From: WRHT01 sp031550525
GTDB lineage: Bacteria; Desulfobacterota; Desulfovibrionia; Desulfovibrionales; Desulfovibrionaceae
DNA length: 24,543 nt
Assembly (NCBI GenBank): GCA_031550525.1
Contig: JAVBON010000027.1
Location: forward strand, 1 to 24,543
Direction: 5' to 3'
Positions 8,300 to 17,370 of the stretch are shown piece by piece. Each line of letters begins with the position of its first letter. Position 1 is the stretch's first letter. The notes beneath the pieces are model-generated. The model was not told where the DNA came from. It was given only the letters and a program-made list of their open reading frames with translations, and ran no database searches. The position numbers and the translations under genes were made by a program.

Positions 8300-8340
8300 G
8301 TGTTTTTGATAAACCCTGAGTTTGCTAACGTTGCGGGGGC

Positions 8341-8490
8341 AAGGCTGTTCAAAATAGCACCCCGGCGGTATTGCGTGCCACATGGCTCTCCAGCCAAAAA
8401 CTGTTGCGCTTTTGCGATACCGGCGACACCTTTGCGGGTCTGGCCGGTGCCCAGACCTGAATAAATCTGTCTTAGCCCGCTGTGTATTCG
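8341..8490. repeat. Dispersed repeat R2, copy A
   Basis: This aligns over about 140 bases with 21988-22128 at roughly 70% identity by eye. Shared blocks in order are CAAGG-TGTTCAAAAT, GCACCCC, CTCCAGC-AAAAACTGTT, TTGCGGGTCTGG, GCCCAG and ATAAATC-G-CTT. It fills most of the 227-bp gap between recQ and the glucanase gene. No good reading frame spans it. Confidence 0.65.
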
Positions 8491-8526
8491 CAAAAGTTCT
8501 GATTGATACTATTTGAGATTGAAAAC

Positions 8527-10167
8527 ATGAAAAAACATATCTTTGCCATTGTATTTATATTTGTTTCAGCCTTTCCGGCTTTTGGGGCCGCGCCAGACGC
8601 CTCCTGCCTTGCGGATGCGGCCATGTTGGACAAACTCCAGCAAGACGCTTTCAAGTACATGTGGGATGGGGGTGAGGCCAATTCCGGCATGGCTTACGAG
8701 GGTAATTTCGATTGGGGGCAGCGCCCCGTGGCCGTTGGCGGAACTGGCTTCGGAGTTGCCGCCATAGTGGTTGCCGCCGATCGGGGCTGGATAAGCCGCG
8801 AGGAAGCCGTAACCCGCCTGCGTAAAATAACTCTGTTTTTGCGCGACAAAACCCCGCGCAAAGAGCTGCATGGGGCTTTTCCACACTGGCTGGACGGCGC
8901 ATCCGGCCAAACCGTGAGTTTTGACAAGCGCGATAACGGCGCGGATATTGTGGAAACATCGCTCCTTATGCAGGGGCTGCTTATAGCCCGCGCCTATTTT
9001 AACGGGCCTGGCCCTGAGGCGGAACTGCGCTCTATTATTACCGCCCTGTGGGAGGGTGTGGATTGGAACTGGTTTACCAATGGGGAGGAAAACGGCCTGT
9101 ACTGGCACTGGAGCCCGAAAACCGGCCATTCCGGCCTGAGGATTTTGGGTAACAACGAGTGCCTTATCACCTATGTGCTGGCGTTGGCCTCGCCCACGCG
9201 CCCCATATCGCGCAAGGCTTACGGCTACTGGACCTCCGGCAACGGCTACAAGCCGAAAAACGTATACGGCTACCGCATCGAGGCTGCCCTGCCCGGCGCG
9301 GGTCCGCTTTTTCTGGCTCACTATTCATTTATAGGGCTTGACCCGCGCCATATGGCCGATTCTTTTGTGCCGGGCGGCTATTTTGCCCGCAATACGCGTC
9401 ATACCCTCAGTAACCGCGGCTATTGCCTGCAAAACGCGCCTGCGGCCAACCTTTACAGCGCCGGCTACTGGGGGCTTACCGCCAGCCAGGTGAAAGGCGG
9501 TTACGCCGCCACAGAGCCCAGCCGCGATTCAGGCACTGTGGCTCCAACAGCGGCCATATCATCCATGCCGTACACCCCGCACTATTCCATGCAGGTGCTG
9601 GGCAACATTCTGGCCGAGCCGCGCGGCGCGTACGCGGAGTTACGCAAAAAACTCTGGGGGCCGCATGGCCCCTACGATGCATTTAGCCTGCGCGACAAAT
9701 GGGTAAGCGATCGCTACCTGGCCATAGATCAACTGCCCATGGTCTGCATGGTGGAAAACTACCGTAGCGGCCTGCTGTGGAATTTGCTGATGTCAGACGC
9801 CGACGTGCGCGCCGGGCTGGAAAAGGCTGGCATACATGAGCCGGAATTTGCCACGGGTTTTCCCGAAGCCGTGGTCACGCTGCTGAAAAAGGGCGGAAAA
9901 TACCTGCCGGATGCCTATGATCTGCGCCGCCACCCTGACAGCGGGCTATACCTTATACCCTACTGGAACGGCGGGGCAGCGGCGGAGTTTACCTTTATAA
10001 TCAAGGATTCCGCCGCCACCCAACTTATGATTTATCGGCAAAAAGCCGCACCAGGCCGCAATACGCTGGCTTTTGAGCAGTTCCACCAGGCGGACGGAAA
10101 AGTTCTTACCTTCATACTGCAAGAGCCGGACGGCACGGAGCACAGGCTGCCCGTGCGGTTGCATTAG
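8527..10167 (+). CDS. Secreted GH144-type (PF10091) beta-1,2-glucanase
   Basis: A 546-residue protein is called from the ATG at 8527 (MKKHIFAIVFIFVSAFPAFG), which gives a clean Sec signal peptide cleaved near AFG/AAP. A TTG 24 bases upstream would spoil it. The mature protein has the (alpha/alpha)6-barrel signatures of the family once called putative glucoamylase: GLYWHWSPKTGHSG, NNECLITYVLALASPTRPIS, GPLFLAHYSFIGLDPR, GTVAPTAAISSMPYTP and AIDQLPMVCMVENYRSGLLW. Characterised GH144 members cleave linear beta-1,2-glucan to short oligosaccharides. The last 90 or so residues look like a small beta-rich add-on domain. The enzyme is probably periplasmic. Its neighbours opgG and opgH, which make a beta-1,2-linked glucan, support that substrate. 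The gene is monocistronic with a weak RBS, and its stop codon lies inside the following hairpin. Confidence 0.87.
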   Translation: MKKHIFAIVFIFVSAFPAFGAAPDASCLADAAMLDKLQQDAFKYMWDGGEANSGMAYEGNFDWGQRPVAVGGTGFGVAAIVVAADRGWISREEAVTRLRKITLFLRDKTPRKELHGAFPHWLDGASGQTVSFDKRDNGADIVETSLLMQGLLIARAYFNGPGPEAELRSIITALWEGVDWNWFTNGEENGLYWHWSPKTGHSGLRILGNNECLITYVLALASPTRPISRKAYGYWTSGNGYKPKNVYGYRIEAALPGAGPLFLAHYSFIGLDPRHMADSFVPGGYFARNTRHTLSNRGYCLQNAPAANLYSAGYWGLTASQVKGGYAATEPSRDSGTVAPTAAISSMPYTPHYSMQVLGNILAEPRGAYAELRKKLWGPHGPYDAFSLRDKWVSDRYLAIDQLPMVCMVENYRSGLLWNLLMSDADVRAGLEKAGIHEPEFATGFPEAVVTLLKKGGKYLPDAYDLRRHPDSGLYLIPYWNGGAAAEFTFIIKDSAATQLMIYRQKAAPGRNTLAFEQFHQADGKVLTFILQEPDGTEHRLPVRLH

Positions 10168-10201
10168 GGCATTTTAACTTTGAAAAAGTTAAAATGCCCT
10201 A
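10165..10201. terminator. Perfect hairpin containing the glucanase stop codon
   Basis: A perfect 17-bp inverted repeat (10165-10181 with 10185-10201) has a GAA centre. Its first three bases are the TAG stop of the glucanase gene. The A+T part of each arm (ATTTTAACTTT/AAAGTTAAAAT) lies near the loop. No T-run follows, so it may act as an mRNA 3' stabiliser as well as, or instead of, a terminator. Confidence 0.6.
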
Positions 10202-10276
10202 GATCGCGCTGGCGAACGGCCTTTGAAAAAGTCGAGATGCTTTGGAAGCCGCCGGCTTTAAGCCTCCGGCAACCTT

Positions 10277-12664
10277 TTAAGCATGCAGCTTATCCAGCAG
10301 CGCCTTAAGGGCTTGGGCCGAGCGCGACAGATCCTGCACGGCCGATGCGGCGTTAGTCATGCCGGCATTGGTCTCCCCTGCTATTTTGTTTATATCCTCA
10401 ATGGCGCGGTTAATTTCTTCCGAGGTGGCGGACTGCTCCTCGGCCGCCGTGGCAATGCTGGCAACCAGAGAGGCGTTGTCCGTGGCCAGATGCACTATTT
10501 CCGACAAGGCCGTGCCTGAAGTGCCAGCCAGTTCCGTGGCCTCGCTTACGCTTTTGCCGGCGGCGTTCACCCGCTCGATATTGCTAATGGTGGATTGTTG
10601 AATGCCGCGAATGCTTGTGCCCACCTCGGTGGTGGCGCCCATGGTTTTTTCCGCCAGTTTGCGCACTTCGTCGGCCACCACGGCAAAACCGCGCCCCGCT
10701 TCACCCGCGCGGGCGGCTTCTATGGCGGCGTTAAGGGCCAGCAGGTTGGTCTGGTCCGCAATATCGGAAATTACGTTCATGACGCCGTTAATGGATTCGG
10801 CCTGTTTGCCCAGTTCCTGCATGGAGTTTTGCATTTCCGTAGCCACGCTGTTCACCTGCTTGACGGCGGATACAACCTTGCCCACCAGTTCCGCGCCATG
10901 CGCGGCTTTAACTTTGGTGCTTTCCGCCTGTTCGCTGGCCTGAGCCGCGTTACGGGCTACTTCCAAAACAGTGGAGTTCATCTGCACCATGGCTGTTGCC
11001 GTGGTACCCACCCGGTTGCGCTGTACCTCCGTGCCCCGGCTTACTTCCGCCACCTGGGCAGAAATCTGCTCAGAGGCCGTGGCCACGCTGTTGGCAATAT
11101 CCAAAGACTTGGACGCCACCTCAATAATGGTGCGCTGGGTGGCCTTGATTGAGGTAAGATCGGTGATGAGCTGCAAAATGAAGGCGGTTTTGCCTTGGGC
11201 GTCAAGTACCGGAATGCTGGTATAGCTTATGTCCATATCCTTGCCGTTGGGGTGTATGCGGGTTTCCGCCTCGCCCGGCCTGCCCGAGGCCTGGGCCTTT
11301 CGCAACGCGCAATCGGACTGGACCGCGTCATCCGGGCGGAACAGCTCGTTGTAGGTGTTGTCTTTATAGGCCGTGGTTGTAAGTCTGGATGCCACGGTAT
11401 TCATGTAGCGCACCTTCAGGGAGGCATCCAGAATAACCGTGGGCGCGGGAATTTTATCTATAACCATGCGAAAACGCTCAAGTATGGCGTTGGTGCCGCT
11501 TACAAGTTTGGCAAATTCGCCGGGCAGGTGGCCGGGGTCGGCCGCGGCGTCAAGCTGCCCGCCTTCAATGCTGTTTTCAAGCTGGCGATATTCGGTGAAT
11601 ATGCCCCGCAATGTATCCGGAATGGTGCGCAAGGCTTGGGCAAGCTTGCCTATTTCATCCTTGCGCCTGATATCAAGAGTGCCGGAAAGATCTCCGGCGG
11701 CAATCCGGCCGGCAAAGCTCATGCTGGCATTAATGCCGCGCAGCACGGGGCGGAGGATGAAGAAAATAAGCAGGCTGCTCAGCGCTATGGCGGCAACGGC
11801 GATAAATACGGCGTTATTGCGCATGCCCGCCAGCCCCGCGAACACGTCATCGTACTCGGCCTGAACCACGGCGGTTACGCCGGAGAACTTGTCTTTGGCG
11901 TAATAGTTAATCACGTACGCTCCGGTATTGCCGGTAAATTCCTTGACGCCCCGCTCGGGGGCGGATGCCATCTCTTTGTAATACGGCAGGGAGCTCAGCT
12001 TGTCGTTAAGCACCCAGTCCGCATTTTTGTGGGCAGCTATAAGTCCGTCCGGCCCGAGAATGAAAGCGTACCCGCGCTGGCCTATAACCACGGGCTCAAT
12101 GAAGGTTTTGTACAATTTTTCGAGAGACAGTATGCAGTAGGCCACACCGATAACGGTATTGCCCTGCTTGACCGGCACCGCTGCGGCCATAACCCCTTTG
12201 CCGGTGACGGAGCTTTTATAGGGAGGAGCCAGAAAAGGCCTGCCCTGAACCGCCGACTGAAAATAGTTACGGTCGGCGAAGCTGCGCCCTATGGTGCCCT
12301 CGTCAGTGGAGGCCACGATAATGCCTTTGGTGTCCATCAGGCTGAGCCGCTCGAAATCGGGGTACATGACGGCTATCTTTTTTAAGGCGGCGCTTGCGTC
12401 CATAGCCGCGCTCTTGTCATGAATGTCCTGCGCGTAAAAACTGATCACCGCATCGTATTCCGGCACGCGGGCCATATCCGCCAGCGCGTCCGCGCCGGTG
12501 TTGTTTACGGCCCGCACCAGGGCGGCGGCTTCGCCCTCCATATTGTCTATAAGCGCGAGTTTAAGGTTGTCGGCGGATTTGGTGTAGGCCATATAGCCGC
12601 TTATGCCGAACAATACGGCCAGCAAACATATGATAGGCAATTGAATTTTCAGACTGAGGTTCAT
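10277..12664 (-). CDS. Methyl-accepting chemotaxis protein (dCache-HAMP-PAS-MCP)
   Basis: A 795-residue chemoreceptor starts at the ATG at 12664 behind AAGGAG. The order is TM helix 1 (about 8-27), a periplasmic double-Cache-like sensor (about 30-275; LSLMDTKGIIVASTDEGTIG, FADRNYFQSAVQG and GYAFILGPDGLIAAH are typical), and TM helix 2 (about 279-303). A HAMP segment with DEIGKLAQAL follows, then a PAS-like domain (about 395-510, PTVILDASLKVRYMN). The cytoplasmic coiled-coil signalling domain has the invariant tip DQTNLLALNAAIEAARAGEA. No C-terminal NWxxF-type tether is seen. It signals through CheW/CheA to bias flagellar rotation, and no che gene is nearby. The ligand is unknown; dCache sensors usually bind small metabolites. 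It lies between the glucanase and opgGH, on the opg strand but separated from opgH by 387 bp and a probable terminator. Confidence 0.95.
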   Translation of the reverse strand: MNLSLKIQLPIICLLAVLFGISGYMAYTKSADNLKLALIDNMEGEAAALVRAVNNTGADALADMARVPEYDAVISFYAQDIHDKSAAMDASAALKKIAVMYPDFERLSLMDTKGIIVASTDEGTIGRSFADRNYFQSAVQGRPFLAPPYKSSVTGKGVMAAAVPVKQGNTVIGVAYCILSLEKLYKTFIEPVVIGQRGYAFILGPDGLIAAHKNADWVLNDKLSSLPYYKEMASAPERGVKEFTGNTGAYVINYYAKDKFSGVTAVVQAEYDDVFAGLAGMRNNAVFIAVAAIALSSLLIFFILRPVLRGINASMSFAGRIAAGDLSGTLDIRRKDEIGKLAQALRTIPDTLRGIFTEYRQLENSIEGGQLDAAADPGHLPGEFAKLVSGTNAILERFRMVIDKIPAPTVILDASLKVRYMNTVASRLTTTAYKDNTYNELFRPDDAVQSDCALRKAQASGRPGEAETRIHPNGKDMDISYTSIPVLDAQGKTAFILQLITDLTSIKATQRTIIEVASKSLDIANSVATASEQISAQVAEVSRGTEVQRNRVGTTATAMVQMNSTVLEVARNAAQASEQAESTKVKAAHGAELVGKVVSAVKQVNSVATEMQNSMQELGKQAESINGVMNVISDIADQTNLLALNAAIEAARAGEAGRGFAVVADEVRKLAEKTMGATTEVGTSIRGIQQSTISNIERVNAAGKSVSEATELAGTSGTALSEIVHLATDNASLVASIATAAEEQSATSEEINRAIEDINKIAGETNAGMTNAASAVQDLSRSAQALKALLDKLHA

Positions 12665-13051
12665 TAAACGGGCTCCTTGGCGCTTGAGATGCCGAGCGTG
12701 ATTGAGAGTGGGTAGCTAGGCCCGCACGAATCAATGTGCAAAACGGTGAGGGCAGGTAACTAAATAATTAGGTAGTAATAGTCCCGCGCAATAAAAAAAA
12801 CAAGGTGCTATTGCATGATACTAATGGCACTTTGGTTATAATTTAGTCGTATTTATGCCCAGTCCGCCAAAGCTGGAGGATACGGCGGTGTGGTGGCGCT
12901 TTTGCCATTAAGGCGTTATCGTGGTTAATTTTTTAGACATAATGCATGTAAAGCGTAAAAAAAAGGAGGCTGACTTGGTCTGCCCCTTTATCACGCACCA
13001 ATGAGGGTAAATTCATATATTCCGCGTCTGGCTCCGCCCCGGCTTTGAAAC
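12665..13051. other. 387-bp gap between opgH and the chemoreceptor gene
   Basis: The side nearest the receptor holds its RBS (AAGGAG) and presumably its promoter; I found no convincing sigma-28 site (TAAA-N15-GCCGATAA). The opgH side holds a probable terminator. In the middle, plus-strand TGGCAC-N5-TTATA at about 12825-12840 only partly fits a sigma-54 site and faces away from both genes. No convincing ORF is present. Confidence 0.5.
12955..12989 (-). terminator. Probable terminator after opgH
   Basis: On the minus strand AAAGGGGC (12989-12982) pairs with GCCTCCTTT (12970-12962), with a one-base bulge and an 11-base loop. The hairpin runs into a long T-tract (plus-strand A-run 12957-12964). 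It lies about 60 bases past the opgH stop. Confidence 0.55.
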
Positions 13052-15574
13052 TTAGTTTATGCCCCAAAGCGCGGCTTTTTCGGCATTCAGTTCCCACACG
13101 GCGCGGTGCAGGCGCATAAGCGCCTCCGGGGCACTCAGTACGGCCATTTTTTCAGCCTGGCTTAGGGCATCCGGGCCCTGCGCCAGAGCCTTTTCCAGCA
13201 ATTTTTGGAGCAGGTCGTTTTTCAGGATGCCCTTGCGGCGCTGACCGGCCAAAGAGTAATGCAGGGCAAACACGCCAGGCATGGTTACCGCGCGGGTAAA
13301 ACCGTCGTTGTCGGACTGTGTTAAATTTTTGCCCCGCAACGGTTTGCGCAGGTTTTTCTCTAGTTGCGCAAGCTCATCGGCAGGCTCTGTGTCCGCCGGG
13401 GTGCGGAAAAGGCCAATTTTACACGCTCTTTCACCCAGGCTTACCCGGCTGGTCCATACCGAAAGCGGAATGGACAAAGCCAAGCCCAGCATAATGGGCG
13501 ACATCCATATAAAAAACGCCGGATTTACGAAGTAGATAAGCCCGCCCCAGGCCAGGCCCAGGGCCGTTCCCTTCCAATGAAAACGCGCGGCGTCGGCCCA
13601 AGAGGTGCCGGAGTCGTCGCGGTTTTGCGTGTTCCAGCCGCTATTGCGGCCCAAAAGAGCGCTCATTACGAACAGACTGTGAAACAGCATGCGCACCGGG
13701 GCCAGAAAGGTGGATACCATTACTTCGGCCAAAAGGCTGGCGGCCATGGCCCAGCCTCCGCCAAAGGCCTTTGCGCCGCCTTTTAGCAACACCAGCAGGG
13801 CCGCGAAAATTTTGGGCAAAAACAGCAATGTAAGGGTGCCGCTGAACATGGTAAGCGCCCAGTTGGGAAAATACTGAGGCCAGTCTGGAAACAGGCTGTA
13901 GCCGGATGGAAAATAGGCCGGAACCACAAACAGTTCGGCCATGGCCTGCGCCGAGCTGGCTACCAGAAACAAAAACCAGAGTAGGGCCGAAAAGTATGAC
14001 ATGATGCCGTTTATAAAAAGCGCCCGGTGCGTGGGGAAAAATCCGCCCGCAAAAACCAGGCGGCTGTGCTGCAGGTTGCCTTGGCACCAGCGCCGGTCAC
14101 GTATAAGCTCGTCTATAAGGCTGGGGGGGCCTTGCTCGTAAGAGCCCGGCAAATCATAGGCCAGCCACACGCCGTAGCCTGCCCGGCGCATCAGGGCGGC
14201 TTCCACAAAGTCGTGGCTTAAAATCTCGCCGCCCAGCGGCGCGCGGCCCGGCAGCACGGGCAACTGGCAATGGCGCATGAAAGGCTCAACCCTTATAATG
14301 GCGTTATGCCCCCAGTACTGGGCGTCGCCAAGCTGCCAGTAATGCAGCCCGGCCGCGAAAATAGGCCCGTAAAGATGGTTGGAAAACTGCTGGATGCGGG
14401 CAATAAGCGAGCGTGATTTTATTATTTTGGGCGGGGTCTGCAATATGCCAACGCCGGGGTTGGCCTCCATTATGCGCACCATGCGCGTAAGACTGTCGCC
14501 GGACATGAGGCTGTCCGCGTCAAATACGACCATATATTTATAGTTTGCGCCCCAGCGGCGGCAAAAGTCCGCTATGTTGCCGCTTTTGCGCTTGCGGTTT
14601 TTTCTGCGGCGGCGGTAAAATACCTGCCCAAAGGCGTTTTCTTCGGCGCACAGGGCGTGCCAGGCCTCTTCTTCCCGTATCCAGGCGTCGGGCTTTGTGG
14701 AATCGCTTAGTATGAAAATATCAAAATGTTTTTCCCGCCCCAGCTCGCGCAACGATTGCAGCACCGTGCGCACGCCCGCCGTAACGCTGAGCGCGTCTTC
14801 GTTATATATAGGAAAAAGCAGGGCTGTGCGCTCATGTTCCGGCAGCGCTCCGGTTTCCGGCAAGTTTCCGGTAAGGGAAAAGCGATTGTAGCGGCGCAGC
14901 AGCATGATCAGGCCAGAGACCGCGCTCCAGAAGCCCACGGAGATCCAGATGAACAAAACGGTGAACAGGGCCGTGATGATAACGCGCAAAAGCGGGTACC
15001 CGCCCGTGGGCAGCAGCGTGTGCATAACGCTGGAGGCAAAAAAGGAAGGCACGAGAATAAGAAAAAGCAGCAGCAGACGGCGCCTTAAGCCTACTTTAGC
15101 CCACTCCACCTCAGCGTTTTCGCGTGTTTTTTCAGAAACATCGGCGGATGCCGTTGCGCCCCTGCCGCCGCGCAGTTTTTGGCATAGGCGGGCGATGCCC
15201 GAACGCAAGGGCGAAAGGTTCATCTCCTCTGCCAGCATGGTTGTACGGTTTAGGGGAGGGGCGCTTTGCAGGGCCTGCCCGTTGCGCGTAACGCCAAGTT
15301 TTATGCCTTTTTCATCCAGCAGGCCGCGCAGTATGCGCATGGCCTCAGCCAGGGCGATTTCGTCCGTTCCTTTCTGCGTCTCCGCCTTGATAAGGGCGGG
15401 CAGGGCCTCGCCGGTACGGCGCAGGCTTTCCAAAGCCAAAGCAACGCCCGAGACCGCGTCAATATCCAGCCCTTGCACGTACAGGAGCACCCGGCTGCAC
15501 ACACAGGGGCTTATCGGCCCTTGCTCTGAAAATTCCGGCTGGCTACAAGCCGCGCCATGATTAAGGCAAGTCAT
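13052..15574 (-). CDS. opgH: Glucans biosynthesis glucosyltransferase OpgH (MdoH)
   Basis: An 840-residue inner-membrane enzyme (E. coli OpgH: 847) that polymerises UDP-glucose into the beta-1,2-glucan backbone of osmoregulated periplasmic glucans and moves it across the membrane. A cytoplasmic N-terminal part of about 165 residues precedes two TM helices (LLLLFLILVPSFFASSVMHT and LLRVIITALFTVLFIWISVG). The GT2 catalytic domain follows: LLFPIYNED, FDADSLMSGD (about 350), GGEILSHDFVEAAL (about 455) and RRWCQGNLQH (about 497, the Q/R-x-x-R-W motif). Several C-terminal TM segments complete it. The ATG at 15574 lies inside the end of opgG (14-base overlap), so translation is probably coupled. The extreme N-terminus carries four Cys within about 26 residues, which is odd for this family. 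A terminator follows. Confidence 0.96.
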   Translation of the reverse strand: MTCLNHGAACSQPEFSEQGPISPCVCSRVLLYVQGLDIDAVSGVALALESLRRTGEALPALIKAETQKGTDEIALAEAMRILRGLLDEKGIKLGVTRNGQALQSAPPLNRTTMLAEEMNLSPLRSGIARLCQKLRGGRGATASADVSEKTRENAEVEWAKVGLRRRLLLLFLILVPSFFASSVMHTLLPTGGYPLLRVIITALFTVLFIWISVGFWSAVSGLIMLLRRYNRFSLTGNLPETGALPEHERTALLFPIYNEDALSVTAGVRTVLQSLRELGREKHFDIFILSDSTKPDAWIREEEAWHALCAEENAFGQVFYRRRRKNRKRKSGNIADFCRRWGANYKYMVVFDADSLMSGDSLTRMVRIMEANPGVGILQTPPKIIKSRSLIARIQQFSNHLYGPIFAAGLHYWQLGDAQYWGHNAIIRVEPFMRHCQLPVLPGRAPLGGEILSHDFVEAALMRRAGYGVWLAYDLPGSYEQGPPSLIDELIRDRRWCQGNLQHSRLVFAGGFFPTHRALFINGIMSYFSALLWFLFLVASSAQAMAELFVVPAYFPSGYSLFPDWPQYFPNWALTMFSGTLTLLFLPKIFAALLVLLKGGAKAFGGGWAMAASLLAEVMVSTFLAPVRMLFHSLFVMSALLGRNSGWNTQNRDDSGTSWADAARFHWKGTALGLAWGGLIYFVNPAFFIWMSPIMLGLALSIPLSVWTSRVSLGERACKIGLFRTPADTEPADELAQLEKNLRKPLRGKNLTQSDNDGFTRAVTMPGVFALHYSLAGQRRKGILKNDLLQKLLEKALAQGPDALSQAEKMAVLSAPEALMRLHRAVWELNAEKAALWGIN

Positions 15575-17327
15575 AGACCCAAATTTCCGTAAGCGCGTCT
15601 GGCAGGTTTTCGCCCTTTTTCAGAAGGGCGCGAAAACGTGGGCGCGGCGCACCTTCTCTGGCCGATATTATGCTTTGCACCACGCCTTCCTGCGCCGGGC
15701 GGCGCACTTTAAAGGTAAGCCGCCAGCCGCCGGTAGCCGGATTTTTAGCCAGGTGTTTTTCAATAAGCTGCACCTGCTCGGGCGTTTCCACCACGCTGGT
15801 AAGGCCGGTATCCGCCGGTATGGCCTTGAGGGCCTCGCCCTCAAAATCTATTACAAAAGTCAGGGAATCCTGCGCGGTGTGGGCTATGTGGGTGGCGGCG
15901 GCCCGCCCCAGCGCGTGCGGCGTAACGCCGGGGTCCATCCAATAAAGGCGGTAGGCCAGAGACAAGGCCTGCGTGGCGCTTTCAGCAGTTTCTGGCGCGG
16001 GTGTTGCCGGTACCCAGTAGGCATTGATATTGTTGTGAATTTCAGATTTTGTCGGAATCTCCACCAACTCCAGAGTGCCTTCGCCCCAGTTGCCCTGCGG
16101 CTCTACCCATATGGAACCGCAACGGTCATAGCGCCGGTTTATGTCCAGATAGTGGTCGAATTTGTTGTCGCGCTGCAAAAGGCCGAAACCGCGCGGGTTG
16201 CGCAGGGAAAAGCCCTGCACCGACAGCCGCGCCGGGTTGGTTAGCGGCCGCCAGACAAACTCATTTTCGCCGTTACGGTACAAAAGTCCGTCGGAGTTAT
16301 GCACTTCTGGCCGGTAGTCGTCAGCAGGGCGGCTGGAGTACTCCGCGAAAACAAACATGCTGTTCATACCGGCCAGGCCTATTTTTTGCGGGGCGGAACT
16401 GCCCTTGCGCAAAAACAGCCTGCACTCCACATCCATTACCGTGGAAGTGCCGGGGGTTATAATAAAACGATATGCCCCCGACATGCTGGGCGAATCCAGC
16501 AGGGCGAAAAGGGTGATGGAGGTATCGCCCTTTTTGGGCTTGAGCAGCCAGAACTCTTTAAAGTATGGGAATTCCTCGCCGCCAGGCGTGGCTGTGTTAA
16601 GGGCTATGCCCCTGGCCGTTACGCCCGGCGCGGCGTTTTTACCGCTGGACTGAAAGTACGAGGCGCCTAAAAATTGCGCCACATCGCGCCTGTTTTCAGG
16701 CGAAGCGCCCACGGCAACAAGGCTCAGTCCCGCAAAACCCGTGGAGGACTGGCGCAGTTTTTCCAACGGAAAATCCTCGCCGTACTTAAACATGTCGGGT
16801 GAGAACTCCAGTTCGGATACGGCCTCGCCTTCAACCACATTTATAGTCACAGCGCGGTTGAAGATATTGCCGGGGTGAAAAAAACGCGCCTCAAAAGGCA
16901 AACCTTCGTTAAGCCAGAGCGCGTATTCCTCTTTAAAACGTATTTGCTGCCAGTCGTTCATATTCAGGGCCAGCAAAAAGTCCGGCACCTTGCGGGCCGG
17001 GTCTTTGTAATCTTTGGAAGCCCTTTTTTCCGCATCTTGTATTACGGCGGCAAACAGGCCTTGCGCTGGTTCTACATCCGGGCGCAGGTAAACGCCCGCG
17101 CGCGCGGGCTGGGCCGCTTGCTGCGCGCCGGATGGCTTGGCTGGTTGCGGGGCGCCAACTTGCGCTGGCTGGGCGGATTGCCGCGCGCGGGCAGGCGAAG
17201 GGGCCTGCCGCCCGCCAACGGGCTGGGAGGTTTGCTGTGCCCAGGCGGTGACTGAACACATAACAAGAGCGCAAATAGCGCAAAGTACTATACGGCGTAT
17301 GGACAAGCCAAATATATTCAAAAACAT
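15561..17327 (-). CDS. opgG: Glucans biosynthesis protein OpgG (MdoG)
   Basis: A 588-residue periplasmic protein is called from the ATG at 17327, which yields a Sec signal peptide (hydrophobic RRIVLCAICALVMCSVTAWA, cleavage near WAQ). AGGA lies 11 bases upstream. The open frame extends a further 40 codons, but those lack a start context. After the signal comes a roughly 60-residue Ala/Pro/Gln linker, then the OpgG/OpgD domain: FKEEYALWLNEGLPFEARFFHPG, the LDSPSMSGAYRFIITPG stretch and the signature KFDHYLDINRRYDRCGSIWVEP with GNWGEGTLELVEIPT, ending in an Ig-like C-terminal domain. OpgG is needed for glucan release and backbone trimming or branching; the related OpgD was shown to be a beta-1,2-glucanase (GH186). 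E. coli OpgG is 511 aa, so the linker explains most of the extra length. It is first in an opgG-opgH operon, with a leader hairpin. Confidence 0.95.
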   Translation of the reverse strand: MFLNIFGLSIRRIVLCAICALVMCSVTAWAQQTSQPVGGRQAPSPARARQSAQPAQVGAPQPAKPSGAQQAAQPARAGVYLRPDVEPAQGLFAAVIQDAEKRASKDYKDPARKVPDFLLALNMNDWQQIRFKEEYALWLNEGLPFEARFFHPGNIFNRAVTINVVEGEAVSELEFSPDMFKYGEDFPLEKLRQSSTGFAGLSLVAVGASPENRRDVAQFLGASYFQSSGKNAAPGVTARGIALNTATPGGEEFPYFKEFWLLKPKKGDTSITLFALLDSPSMSGAYRFIITPGTSTVMDVECRLFLRKGSSAPQKIGLAGMNSMFVFAEYSSRPADDYRPEVHNSDGLLYRNGENEFVWRPLTNPARLSVQGFSLRNPRGFGLLQRDNKFDHYLDINRRYDRCGSIWVEPQGNWGEGTLELVEIPTKSEIHNNINAYWVPATPAPETAESATQALSLAYRLYWMDPGVTPHALGRAAATHIAHTAQDSLTFVIDFEGEALKAIPADTGLTSVVETPEQVQLIEKHLAKNPATGGWRLTFKVRRPAQEGVVQSIISAREGAPRPRFRALLKKGENLPDALTEIWVYDLP

Positions 17328-17351
17328 AAACAGGTTTTTCCTAAGGTATAA

Positions 17352-17370
17352 AGCCCGGCAGAACCGGGCT
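17352..17370 (-). promoter_or_regulatory. Leader hairpin upstream of opgG
   Basis: A 7-bp GC stem (AGCCCGG 17352-17358 with CCGGGCT 17364-17370) lies 25 bases upstream of the opgG ATG and just before its RBS. On the minus strand it is followed by TTTATACC. It could be an attenuator or weak terminator, or the end of an upstream transcript. Confidence 0.45.

Noticed and set aside
11195..12385. 396-codon plus-strand ORF across the chemoreceptor gene
   Set aside because: It is a shadow of an unambiguous MCP and has no RBS or domain.
12820..12845. Sigma-54-like TGGCAC site
   Set aside because: The -12 element is TTATA rather than TTGC[AT], and it points away from both flanking genes.
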